From assembly GCF_030317105.1 (NCBI RefSeq), contig NZ_JASZYG010000013.1:1-64000 (forward strand): DNA of 64,000 nucleotides, read 5' to 3'. The notes beneath the pieces were generated by a model, which was given only the letters and a program-made list of their open reading frames with translations, was not told the DNA's origin and made no database searches. Position numbers and translations under genes: made by a program. The DNA comes from Variovorax brevis (lineage in GTDB: Bacteria; Pseudomonadota; Gammaproteobacteria; Burkholderiales; Burkholderiaceae_C). Within the stretch, counting starts at the first letter, position 1; each line of letters starts with the position of its first letter. Below are positions 52,589 to 62,925 of this stretch, one piece after another.

Positions 52589-53317
52589 TCAGGCGCGCGA
52601 GAGGGTGTCCACCAGCACCGCCTGCATCACGCTGCGGTGGTTGTCTGCGCGTCGCCCTTCGTCGAGCGGGGCGCCACGCGCATGCATCGGCCAGGTGAGC
52701 GGGTGCGTGGCGTCGACCACGAAGGTGGCGTCGTTGCAGGCGGAGGGGTGCGCCTCGCCGGCCAGCACGTCGAAGCCGATCTGGTGCGCCGCGGACATGA
52801 AAGCGCGGCCCCGTGATGCATCCGGGTCGCCCAGCAAGCGGATGGACAGGGGTGTGGCGGGTGGCAGGGGATGCTCGTACAGCGTCATCAGGTCGGCGAT
52901 GGCGTGTACCGGATGGTCGTCCTGATCCAGGCCGTCAAAAACGGGGACGCCCGCCGAGTGCGCGATCTCGCGTACCGTCGGTGCAGGCAATGACTCGCAA
53001 TCGATGGCGTCATACATGCGCCCCAGCGCCCGGCCCAGTGCCCTGATGTCCAGCGGCATGCCGGTATCAAGAAAGCGCACCCACGCCACGCGGACGCCGA
53101 GTTCCTGCGCGGCCCGCTGCAAGGGGGTCGGCCTGGACGGCGGGTCGGCGGCAGACATGAGCGCCATGTTCTTGCCCGCCAGGGGCTTGAACGAAGCGCT
53201 CGCGCGAAAACTCGCACCGATGCGACGCGCCGCGGCGAAGAGCTCCAGAATGCCTGCGGCCGCAAGCGGCTGGCTTGACGAAACAAGAACGGGGGCAAGG
53301 GACGGCGTCGTGATCAC
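52589..53317 (-). CDS. Ornithine/aspartate carbamoyltransferase-like protein with altered active site
   Basis: 242 residues from the GTG at 53317 (VITTPSLAP), an ATG at 53389 being possible but overlapping the receiver relic. Fold features of the family are clear: FKPLAGKNMALM, VPVFDGLDQDDHPVHAIADLMTLYEH, LLGDPDAS. The key residues, however, are changed: the STRT carbamoyl-phosphate motif reads PPSRPTPLQ, HPxQ reads HPVH, and the HCLP loop reads THPLTW. It is shorter than catalytic relatives (about 310). It may be a catalytically dead or re-purposed paralogue. Nearest neighbours: PaaK-like gene (convergent) and receiver relic. Confidence 0.82.
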   Translation of the reverse strand: MITTPSLAPVLVSSSQPLAAAGILELFAAARRIGASFRASASFKPLAGKNMALMSAADPPSRPTPLQRAAQELGVRVAWVRFLDTGMPLDIRALGRALGRMYDAIDCESLPAPTVREIAHSAGVPVFDGLDQDDHPVHAIADLMTLYEHPLPPATPLSIRLLGDPDASRGRAFMSAAHQIGFDVLAGEAHPSACNDATFVVDATHPLTWPMHARGAPLDEGRRADNHRSVMQAVLVDTLSRA

Positions 53318-53327
53318 AGGGGCAACC

Positions 53328-53555
53328 TTAGGGCCTGCGCCGCGGGCAACGGCGGGCGATGGCAAAGCCGTCTTCGCCCGGCAATCCAAGATCGAGCAGC
53401 ACGAGCTTGGAAGGGTCGCACGCCATCAGGTCCATCAGGGCCGCGCCGAAGTGGACCTGGCTGACGCGAAAGCCGTTGCTTCCAAGATAGGCTGCCAATA
53501 GTTGTGTTATGTCCGGCTCGTCATCGAGCACGGCAAGGTGGGTCGTCGTGTTCAC
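53328..53555 (-). pseudogene. Response-regulator receiver domain, truncated
   Basis: From the GTG at 53555: VNTTTHLAVLDDEPDITQLLAAYLGSNG, then KLVLLDLGLPGEDGFAIARR. The acidic pair (DDE) and the phospho-acceptor Asp (LLDLGLPGEDG) are present, but the sequence stops after about 70 residues, missing the Thr/Ser and Lys of a receiver and any output domain. It ends ten bases before the OTC-like GTG start. It is probably a remnant of an OmpR-type regulator. Confidence 0.75.
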
Positions 53556-53629
53556 GGGCGAAATCGCAGCCCTGCGCTTGCGCCACAACAACAAGGCAAT
53601 ACGAGGAGCACGATGCCCGCCCGGGCCGG

Positions 53630-54001
53630 TCACCGGTGCTGCTTTTCGGACACTCTTTGGCACGCTGCGCAACGCGTGGCGATGGGCTGTGCGAGCAGTC
53701 GCTCACGCCCTATCTCTTCTCCACATTCGTCGCACAGGCCGTAGCGCCCCGTGGCAAGGCGCTGTTCGGCCTGCTCGATGTCATGAAGGCGCTGTCTGTC
53801 GATCTCGATCTCCGCCTGGAGCATTTCGCTTTCGCGCTCGATTTCTGCGTCATCCGGGCGGGAGTGGACTTCGCGGTCGGCGACGAAGGTGCTGGTGTGG
53901 GCCATCGGGGCGCTCTCGCGCAGTTCGTCCAGCACTTCGCGTTTCATGGTTCCAAGACGCGTTGCCAATGCGGTTCTGTCTGCGGTCGTCAGGTGTTTCA
54001 T
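53630..54001 (-). CDS. TraR/DksA-type zinc-finger protein
   Basis: 123 residues from the ATG at 54001. Acidic coiled-coil-like helix (RREVLDELRES to EIERESEMLQAEIEIDRQRLHDIEQAE) followed by a C4 zinc finger (GLCDECGEEI and ATRCAACQ). DksA/TraR proteins insert into the RNA polymerase secondary channel and act with or without ppGpp on rRNA and stress promoters. It is directly downstream of the damaged SulP gene in a minus-strand set that begins at the flavodoxin gene. Together with the Rnk gene at 35609 it makes two secondary-channel proteins within 20 kb. Confidence 0.92.
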   Translation of the reverse strand: MKHLTTADRTALATRLGTMKREVLDELRESAPMAHTSTFVADREVHSRPDDAEIERESEMLQAEIEIDRQRLHDIEQAEQRLATGRYGLCDECGEEIGRERLLAQPIATRCAACQRVSEKQHR

Positions 54002-54069
54002 GGCTTGCGGCCGGGAGTGGATGGGATGGTTGATGATCTCCGGTTCACTGCAGCGCGCCTTGCGCTGCG

Positions 54070-55794
54070 TCAATGGATGCCGCGCGCATCCTCCCAGTCT
54101 TCCCACGCCACTGGATGGCGGGCCAGGCAGGCGTGCACCGCCTCCGCCCGGCGTGGGATGGAAGTTGTCGGCTCCGAGGCGCGCAAAGAGCCCGAAACGC
54201 TTGATCTTGTCCATGACCGGGTCCTTCATCTCCGCGAACCACAACCCGATGCTTTCGGCATGCAGGCGTTCGTCCAGTTCACCGATGATGTCCGCAGCCG
54301 TCACGTCGACGCTGGTCGCGGGCTCTGCGGCCACGGCGACCGTGCGATCCGGCGTGGGCGAACACGCCACGGCAGCCTGCACGCGTTCGCTGAAGAGTTC
54401 CGCATTCGCAAGGAACAGGGGCGCATCCCAGCGGAAGAGCACCAGGCCGTCGATGCGTTGGGCTTGGGGATAGCGGCTCAGGACGTGGTTAGCCCTTGAC
54501 GTAGTCCACCCGCCCCCGTACGGGCGAATGCGGGCGCCAGCCGTCCCGGAGGAACTCGATGACGGCGAAGACGACCGCCAGGCCCATACCGGGGATCGCA
54601 CCGAGCAGCGCAACACCGGCCAGACAGATGATCGACAGCCAGAACTCCCAGCGCTGGATGCGGTAGATGCCGCGCAGGTCCTTGACTTCGATGAGGCTGG
54701 CGGCCGCGATCACCACCGCCGCGAGTGCCGCGGCCGGCATGAACAGCAGGAGGTCGGGCGTCAGCAGCAGGAGCGCAATGATGGCGAGGGCCGCGACAAC
54801 GCCGGTAAGTTGCGTGCGTGCGCCGGCGGCCTGCGCAACGGGCGTGCGCGAAGCGCTGCTGCTGACCGGAATGCCCTGGAAGAGCCCCGTGGCCCGATTG
54901 GCGATGCCCAGCCTGGTCATTTCCTGGTTTGGCGCCACGGGCAATCGCATCCCTGGCCACGTCAACGCGCGAGAGCACGCTGGTGTCGGCAAAAGACATC
55001 AGCGCCACCGCAAGACCACCCAGCAACGCCGGGGTGATGTCATCCACGCCGATGAGCGGGAGCGTGGGCACCGGCAGGCCTTGAGGCAGCGGACCGAGCA
55101 CCGACACGCTGGCGCGCGAGGGCAGGTCGAACAGGCCCGCGGCCAATGTGGCCCCCACCATCCCGATAAGAACGGCCGGCACGCGCGGGTGGCGCTGCAA
55201 CAGGAAAACTGCGCGAGCATTCCCGCGCCGACAAGACGCGCAGCGAGATTGGTCCGTCCTGCGAGCAAGCCTTGGGCAAAGTCCCAGGCCTGGCCTTGCA
55301 CGCCATACGCATCCACGGAAAGGCCGAAGAGCCTGGGCAACCGGCTCACGATCACCGTGAGCGCGATGCCATTCATGAAACCATATCGAATGGGTTTGGA
55401 GAGCAGTTCAGTGACGAAGCCCAGTTTCGCGAGCCCTGCGGCGATGCAGATGACCCCCGGGACGACGGCATGGCGCTCGCCAGCGTGATCGCCCTCCTGG
55501 GATCGCCGGCCGCAAGCGGTGCGACAACGGTGAGGATCAACGCCGAGAGAGCGGAATCGGGGCCCAGCACGAGAACGCGGCTGGGGCCGAACACGGCGCA
55601 GGCCAGCAGCGGCACGATGGTCGCATAACGACCATGGATGCCTTTGACGCCGGATGCCTCGGCATAAGCGATGCCCATCGGCACCAGCATGGCGTCAGTG
55701 CAAGCCCTGCGGCCACGATGTTGCGCAGCCACGCGCGCCCGTAGGTGCGCAGGGTGCGCGAGCCTGGCAGGCGCTGGCGTGACGCCCCGCGCAT
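54070..55794 (-). pseudogene. SulP-family anion transporter with six single-base frameshifts
   Basis: Homology runs from the ATG at 55794 (MRGASRQRLPGSR) to a stop at 54070-54072, about 575 codons, the usual SulP length. Six one-base shifts break the frame: three apparent losses near 55692, 55471 and 55212, then three gains near 54951, 54490 and 54148. The losses and gains cancel, and several lie in G or C runs. Recognisable blocks are AMLVPMGIAYAEASGVKG, LVLGPDSALSALIL, MNGIALTVIVSRLP and the C-terminal STAS part (RIDGLVLFRWDAPLFLAN). SulP proteins move sulfate, bicarbonate or organic anions. No nonsense mutation is seen, so sequencing error is a serious alternative. Confidence 0.85.
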
Positions 55795-55803
55795 GGCGTT
55801 GCG

Positions 55804-56385
55804 CTATGCGTGCGTCTCCGCGGCCATGTGCCTGCGAAGTTCGCGATAGTCCTGGCCCTGGCCTTCACCGAACAGGGGACCGGCCGAGCTGGGCGCTGCT
55901 TTCGCAATCTCCCGCCAGTCCTTGGGCGTCAGCAATTGCGCAGCGCGCGGCAGGATCTGTCGCTCCTCGGTGGCCAGGTGGTGCCGGTAATACACCAGAT
56001 AGAGCGCTGCGGCGGCCTCCACGCTCGAGCGCAAGACCACCCCGTCCGAAATGATGTCCTGCAGGCGATGGACGAGTTCTTCGCCGGCCACCGCCATCGC
56101 CCGGTGCTCCTGCTTGAGGCGGTTGATCGCCAAGCGCAGAGCGGGATCATGCTGCAGCAGCCGTGCGAAGGCCGCGTCCTCGAAGCGGTGGTGCGAGCGG
56201 TCGCCAAAATCACGCAGGTACGTGACGACGTCGAGCATCAGGTCGTAGTCCGGGCAGCCATCGTCGTGGAAGCGGGTCAGTTGCTCGTCCAGAACGTTCA
56301 GGAGCCGCGAGAAGTTGACATGCTCTGCATGCCATCGGGGAATGAGGCTGGTGGTCATGGCGCCCCTGGATGGAGTGCCAGTCAT
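55804..56385 (-). CDS. Hemerythrin domain protein
   Basis: 193 residues from the ATG at 56385, whose ATGA overlaps the upstream gene; the ATG at 56358 (MTTSLIPRWHAEH) is also plausible. Di-iron ligand residues are visible in WHAEHVNFSRLL, SHHRFEDAAFARLL, KQEHRAMA and YRHHLATEERQILPRA. The protein probably binds O2 or NO. It lies between a beta-sandwich exported protein and the SulP gene. The locus thus encodes two hemerythrins 9 kb apart, each under a likely FNR-type promoter. Confidence 0.88.
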   Translation of the reverse strand: MTGTPSRGAMTTSLIPRWHAEHVNFSRLLNVLDEQLTRFHDDGCPDYDLMLDVVTYLRDFGDRSHHRFEDAAFARLLQHDPALRLAINRLKQEHRAMAVAGEELVHRLQDIISDGVVLRSSVEAAAALYLVYYRHHLATEERQILPRAAQLLTPKDWREIAKAAPSSAGPLFGEGQGQDYRELRRHMAAETHA

Positions 56386-56786
56386 GGGTCGACATCGCGT
56401 CGTTCCGGTGATGTCGCGGGCCAGTAAAAGGTGGCGTCGGTGGCGCCGCGCCCCACATTGACCGTGCGCACTTGGGTCGCACCGTTATACGTCGCGCTCA
56501 CGGCCCAGGCGCCCGGATCCAGGGCGATGAAAAAGAAGGGACCGCTGTCGGCGAAGGGGCCGAACATGCCCACGCCATCCACGCGCCGGACGACGACGTA
56601 GACGCCGGCCGCATAGGCCCCATTGGCTTCGGCAAAGGTCAGGTGCAGGTTGTAGAGGCCGCGGTCCGCACGCATGGCTTCCTGCCCTTCCTTGCTGATG
56701 CCGCCGCTCAGGGCGCTCCCATGTGGAAGCGATTGGGACCAGGCCGTCAGGGCAAGGGCGCGGCTTGCGCAGCGCGCCGCATGCAT
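56382..56786 (-). CDS. Carboxypeptidase-regulatory-like exported protein
   Basis: 134 residues from the ATG at 56786 (MHAARCASRALALTAWSQSLPHG) with AAGG upstream. A possible signal peptide at residues 1-23 precedes a beta-sandwich: YNLHLTFAEANGAYAAGVYVVVRRVDG, PGAWAVSATYNGATQVRTVNVG. This looks like a small Ig-like/carboxypeptidase-regulatory-like domain found in several stress-locus proteins. Ends at FYWPATSPERRDVDP. Overlaps the hemerythrin start by four bases. Function unknown. Confidence 0.72.
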   Translation of the reverse strand: MHAARCASRALALTAWSQSLPHGSALSGGISKEGQEAMRADRGLYNLHLTFAEANGAYAAGVYVVVRRVDGVGMFGPFADSGPFFFIALDPGAWAVSATYNGATQVRTVNVGRGATDATFYWPATSPERRDVDP

Positions 56787-56838
56787 GAGAAAGCAACCTT
56801 TGCCTTCATGATTGCAATGCCTTTCCGTCCGTCCGCCA

Positions 56839-57372
56839 TCAAACCGACTGCGGCGACAGCGTGGTGGGGCGGACGGCTTCCTGCGAGGTGATGGCGCTGC
56901 CCACTGAGGTGCCAAAGGCCTGCAGGCGCGCCGCAAAGCTGCCGTCCCCGACTTCACGAGCCGTGAACTCGGTGCTCAGGATCGGCGCGCGATCCGCCAT
57001 GCGCGCGATCTCGGCCACCGCGTTGGGCGCGCCGCTGCCGCCCATGATGGAGATCACGGCCACGGCGGGCAACTTGTCGCGGTGCATCGCCACGAAACTG
57101 CGCATCGGGCCGGCCAGTTGAAGAGCCCAGATGGGGGAGATCAGCACCACAGCGTCGAAGCCGGCCGGCGGCGGCCCGATGTAGCGTATGGCCGGGCGAA
57201 GCCGCAGCAGTGAATCGACGATGCAGCGCACAACGCCGAGCGCGCCGCCGGCCGTTCGGGGACTTGCTTCCCTGATCTCGGCCATTTCCCAGCCCTGCTG
57301 GCTGCACAGCAGTTGCGCGACGTTTCGCGAGGTGCCGGTCAGGGAATAGAGGACCACGAGAACCTTGCTCAT
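56839..57372 (-). CDS. Flavodoxin-like protein
   Basis: 177 residues from the ATG at 57372 with GGAGG upstream. The FMN loop at the start reads VLVVLYSLTGTSRNVAQLL (S/T-x-T-G-x-T pattern). Middle sections (FDAVVLISPIWALQLAGPMRSF and VISIMGGSGA) match the flavodoxin fold. It likely carries electrons or acts as an FMN reductase-type protein. It is the first gene of the minus-strand set leading through exported protein, hemerythrin, SulP and DksA, and has an FNR-like box 58 bases upstream. Confidence 0.9.
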   Translation of the reverse strand: MSKVLVVLYSLTGTSRNVAQLLCSQQGWEMAEIREASPRTAGGALGVVRCIVDSLLRLRPAIRYIGPPPAGFDAVVLISPIWALQLAGPMRSFVAMHRDKLPAVAVISIMGGSGAPNAVAEIARMADRAPILSTEFTAREVGDGSFAARLQAFGTSVGSAITSQEAVRPTTLSPQSV

Positions 57373-57429
57373 CACAGCCTCCGCCTTGTTCATGAAATTT
57401 CAATGTAGTGGCGCCGTGGCAGTTCAACC

Positions 57430-57443
57430 TTGCGTTGCATCAA
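57430..57443. promoter_or_regulatory. FNR-type box TTGCG-TTGC-ATCAA
   Basis: One perfect half-site (ATCAA) and one degenerate half-site (TTGCG) spaced by four bases. It is centred 64.5 bases from both the flavodoxin start (57372) and the GTG start of the kinase gene (57501), so a single site could serve both directions. Confidence 0.55.
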
Positions 57444-57500
57444 GGACTTGACGGGATCACCGGATGACCTTGCGCCAGCGCAAGCGGCGCGCCATATGTC

Positions 57501-59084
57501 GTGGACGAACATCGCCGCATGGTCCAGACTGCGTCCATGGAAGAGCACGCATCAATTGCGCCGGATGCCGATCGCACGCTCGTCGACGCACTGCGCCTTC
57601 GCCTGGAAGCCGACAGCGGCCAACCGGTGCGACTGGTCGAGACGCACATCTCCTGGGTGCTGTTGACGGCGACACGGGCGTACAAGCTCAAGAAGCCGGT
57701 GCGGCTTTCCTTCGTCGACTTCACAACGCTCGCGGCGCGCAAGCATTTCTGCGATGAAGAGGTGCGGCTCAACCGGGTTCTGGCACCGGACCTCTATCTG
57801 GGCGTCGAGCCGGTCTGCGGCAGCCGGGACGTGCCGCACATCCGTGGCGTAGGCGAGCCCATCGACCATGTGGTCTGCATGAAGCGCTTTCCCGATGGCG
57901 CGCTGTTGGGGGAGCTTCTTGCGGCAGGGCAACTGGCGGCGGCGGAACTCGACGCACTTGCGCGCAGGCTGGCCTCTTTCCATGCCAACGCGCCCGTGGC
58001 GGATTCTTTGTCCTTGCATGGTGCGCCAGAGCAGGTCGGCCAGTCCGTCATGAACGCGCTCGATCAGCTCGACCTGCACGGCAACATCGCGCGCATCGCT
58101 CCGCTGCGCTGCTGGGTCGTCCAAGAGGCGCAGCGGCTGCACATGGCCTGGCTGCAACGGCAACGCAACGGCGCAGTGCGCGAATGCCACGGCGACCTTC
58201 ATCTGGCCAACGTGGTTCGCGTGGACGGCGAGTGGTTGCCCTTCGACCGCATCGAGTTCGATCCGGCACTGCGCTGGATCGACGTGATGAGCGATGTCGC
58301 CTTTCTCGTGATGGACCTGAAGGCGCATGGCCGGGCGGACCTCGCTTTCCGCTTTCTCGATGTGTACCTGCAGCACAGGGGCGACCACGGGGGCCTGACC
58401 GTGCTGCGCTTCTACGAGGTCTACCGTGCCCTGGTGCGTGCGCTGGTCGCCAGCCTGCGCAAAGGGCCACCCGCTGGCTGCGAAGCGCCGATGGTGCCCG
58501 ACTATCTGGCGTGCGCCGAGGGACTCGTGCGCAGTGCCGGCGCGCCAAGGCTGCTGATCACGCATGGCTTCTCGGGCTCGGGGAAGTCCACCGTGGCGGG
58601 CCAGTTGCTGGAAGTGGCGGGCGCCATCCGCATCCGGTCCGACGTGGAGCGCAAGCGCCTGTTTGGCCTGGGGGTGCTGGAGCGGTCGGCCGCGCGGGGA
58701 CTGGACATCTACACGCCCGAGGCCACGCGGCGCACCTTTGCGCGCCTGTGCGAGGTGGCGCGCATTGCCTTGCAGGCCGGCTATCCGGTGATCCTCGATG
58801 CCGCATTCTTGCGCCATGCCGAGCGCGTGGCCTTTCGCGCACTGGCGGCTTCGCTACGGGTGCCCTTTGCCATCCTCGACGTGCGTGCCCAGGGGCCGCA
58901 ACTGCGCCATCGCCTGGCCGCGCGTCAGGCGGATGCGTCCGAAGCCGACCTTGAGGTGCTGGAGCGTCAGCTGGCCTTTCACGAAGCGCTCGATGCCGAT
59001 GAACTGGCGGTGACCATCGCGGTGGACACGCAGGAGCGCGTCGATGCTGAACAGTTGCTGGCGCGCTGGCTGGCGGTGCGCTGA
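57501..59084 (+). CDS. APH-type kinase fused to P-loop (AAA) kinase domain
   Basis: 527 residues from a GTG at 57501; ATGs at 57519 and 57537 are alternatives. Residues about 40-330 resemble an aminoglycoside-phosphotransferase/choline-kinase fold: YKLKKPVRLSFVDF, then Brenner motif ECHGDLHLANVV and FDRIEFDP. The second domain, from about residue 350, has a Walker A GFSGSGKST and RSDVERKRLFG, typical of P-loop kinases. Such two-domain proteins are linked to stress and low-oxygen loci in many Proteobacteria; natural substrates are unknown. FNR-like box upstream. Confidence 0.9.
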   Translation: MDEHRRMVQTASMEEHASIAPDADRTLVDALRLRLEADSGQPVRLVETHISWVLLTATRAYKLKKPVRLSFVDFTTLAARKHFCDEEVRLNRVLAPDLYLGVEPVCGSRDVPHIRGVGEPIDHVVCMKRFPDGALLGELLAAGQLAAAELDALARRLASFHANAPVADSLSLHGAPEQVGQSVMNALDQLDLHGNIARIAPLRCWVVQEAQRLHMAWLQRQRNGAVRECHGDLHLANVVRVDGEWLPFDRIEFDPALRWIDVMSDVAFLVMDLKAHGRADLAFRFLDVYLQHRGDHGGLTVLRFYEVYRALVRALVASLRKGPPAGCEAPMVPDYLACAEGLVRSAGAPRLLITHGFSGSGKSTVAGQLLEVAGAIRIRSDVERKRLFGLGVLERSAARGLDIYTPEATRRTFARLCEVARIALQAGYPVILDAAFLRHAERVAFRALAASLRVPFAILDVRAQGPQLRHRLAARQADASEADLEVLERQLAFHEALDADELAVTIAVDTQERVDAEQLLARWLAVR

Positions 59085-59097
59085 GGCGTGCCTCAGG

Positions 59098-60102
59098 TCA
59101 GGGCAGCAAGACCGCTGCGCCCTGCACGCGTCCTGCCCGCAGATCGGCCAGCGCTTCGTTGGCTTGCGCCAGTGGGTAGGTCGTAACGTGCACCTGCAGG
59201 GGATGCGCCTGCACGTGCCCGATGAATTCGGTCCCGTCGTTTCGCGTGAGGTTGGCGACCGAGACGATCTGGCGCTCTTCCCACAGCAGCCGGTAGGCAA
59301 AGGACGGAATGTCGCTCATGTGGATGCCGCCGCACACCACGCGCCCGCCTTTGCGCACGGCGCGCAGCGCTGCCGGCACAAGGGCGCCCACGGGCGCGAA
59401 GATGATCGCTGCGTCCAGCGGCTGCGGCGGCGCTTCACTGGACCCGCCGGCCCACACGGCGCCGAGGCGGCGTGCGAAGTCCTGACCCGCCATGTCACCG
59501 TCTCGCGTGAAAGCGTGCACCTGCCGTCCCTGCGCGCAGGCCACCTGCGCGATCAGATGCGCCGCCGCGCCGAAGCCGTAGAGGCCCAGCCGCTGCGCAT
59601 CGGCGCCGGCGGCTCTCAGGCAACGCCAGCCGATCAGCCCGGCGCACATCAACGGCGCCGCATGGGCCGGATCCTGCGCCAGCGAACCCAGCGGCAGGCA
59701 GAAACCCGCCTCGGCCACCACGTGGCTGCCGAAGCCGCCGTCACGGTGATAACCGGTAAAGCGCGGCGTGTCGCAAAGGTTTTCGAAGCCGGTGGCGCAA
59801 TAGGCACAGTGGCCGCAGGTGTGGCCAAGCCACGGGACGCCGACGATCTCGCCCAGGCGATGGGACGGCACCCCGGTGCCGAGCGCCTCGATGACGCCCA
59901 CGATCTCGTGGCCGGGCACGATGGGCAGCACGGGCAGCGGCAGGTCGCCGTCGACCACGTGCAGGTCGGTGCGGCACACCGCGCAGGCCAGCACGCGCAA
60001 GCGCACCTCGCCGGTCGCGGGCTGGGCCATGGGGTGCTGCTCCATCTTCAGCGGCTGACCTGCTGCCGCAAGGACCATCGCGTGCATCGTTCCGGCCGTC
60101 AT
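59098..60102 (-). CDS. Zinc-dependent alcohol dehydrogenase
   Basis: 334 residues. MDR-type ADH: zinc site in ACAVCRTDLHV and VPGHEIVGVIEALG, a four-Cys structural zinc loop (GHTCGHCAYCATGFENLCDTP), and a cofactor loop LYGFGAAAHLIAQVA, a variant of GxGxxG. It oxidises primary or secondary alcohols or reduces aldehydes using NAD(P). Location in an FNR-box-rich locus suggests fermentative or aldehyde reduction, an inference. Converges with the kinase gene (13 bases). An FNR-like box lies in the divergent gap to the P-type ATPase. Confidence 0.94.
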   Translation of the reverse strand: MTAGTMHAMVLAAAGQPLKMEQHPMAQPATGEVRLRVLACAVCRTDLHVVDGDLPLPVLPIVPGHEIVGVIEALGTGVPSHRLGEIVGVPWLGHTCGHCAYCATGFENLCDTPRFTGYHRDGGFGSHVVAEAGFCLPLGSLAQDPAHAAPLMCAGLIGWRCLRAAGADAQRLGLYGFGAAAHLIAQVACAQGRQVHAFTRDGDMAGQDFARRLGAVWAGGSSEAPPQPLDAAIIFAPVGALVPAALRAVRKGGRVVCGGIHMSDIPSFAYRLLWEERQIVSVANLTRNDGTEFIGHVQAHPLQVHVTTYPLAQANEALADLRAGRVQGAAVLLP

Positions 60103-60191
60103 GGGGCACGCGCATGAAGTCCTGCCGGCATCACGCTCTCCTTGAAAGATGGAAGTGGGTGCCGAGCTTACGCCGCCGCCGAACCGGTCTG

Positions 60192-60205
60192 TTGACCGAC
60201 GTCAA
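60192..60205. promoter_or_regulatory. FNR-type box TTGAC-CGAC-GTCAA
   Basis: Perfect inverted repeat TTGAC/GTCAA spaced by four, in the gap between ADH (start 60102) and P-type ATPase (start 60241). The centre is 96.5 bases from the ADH start and 42.5 from the ATPase start. ADH control fits class II geometry; for the ATPase, transcription would begin at its ATG. Confidence 0.6.
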
Positions 60206-60240
60206 GCCGTGGCGCTGCCGGTCCTGCGACGCTGTCGTGC

Positions 60241-62745
<2,505 letters not shown>

Positions 62746-62753
62746 GGAGCGGG

Positions 62754-62903
62754 TCAATCGCGGGTCACCAGCACGACGAAGGCGTTCAGCAGGAGCCAGC
62801 CGACGGCGCCCGCCGCCAGCGCCCCGCCGAGCGCACCAAGCGTCCGTCGCTTCCACGTCGCATTCCGCGCCCTGGATCGGTCGGTGTGAATCAGGGAGTT
62901 CAT
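62754..62903 (-). CDS. Small membrane protein (49 aa)
   Basis: From the ATG at 62903 with GAAGG upstream: MNSLIHTDRSRARNATWKRR, then a hydrophobic helix LGALGGALAAGAVGWLLL and NAFVVLVTRD. One transmembrane segment with a basic N-terminus (positive inside). It lies between the convergent ATPase and HtrA genes, and starts 22 bases after the HtrA stop codon. No family recognised. Confidence 0.55.
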   Translation of the reverse strand: MNSLIHTDRSRARNATWKRRTLGALGGALAAGAVGWLLLNAFVVLVTRD

Positions 62904-62925
62904 GTTGTCACGCCTTCGGGTGGCC

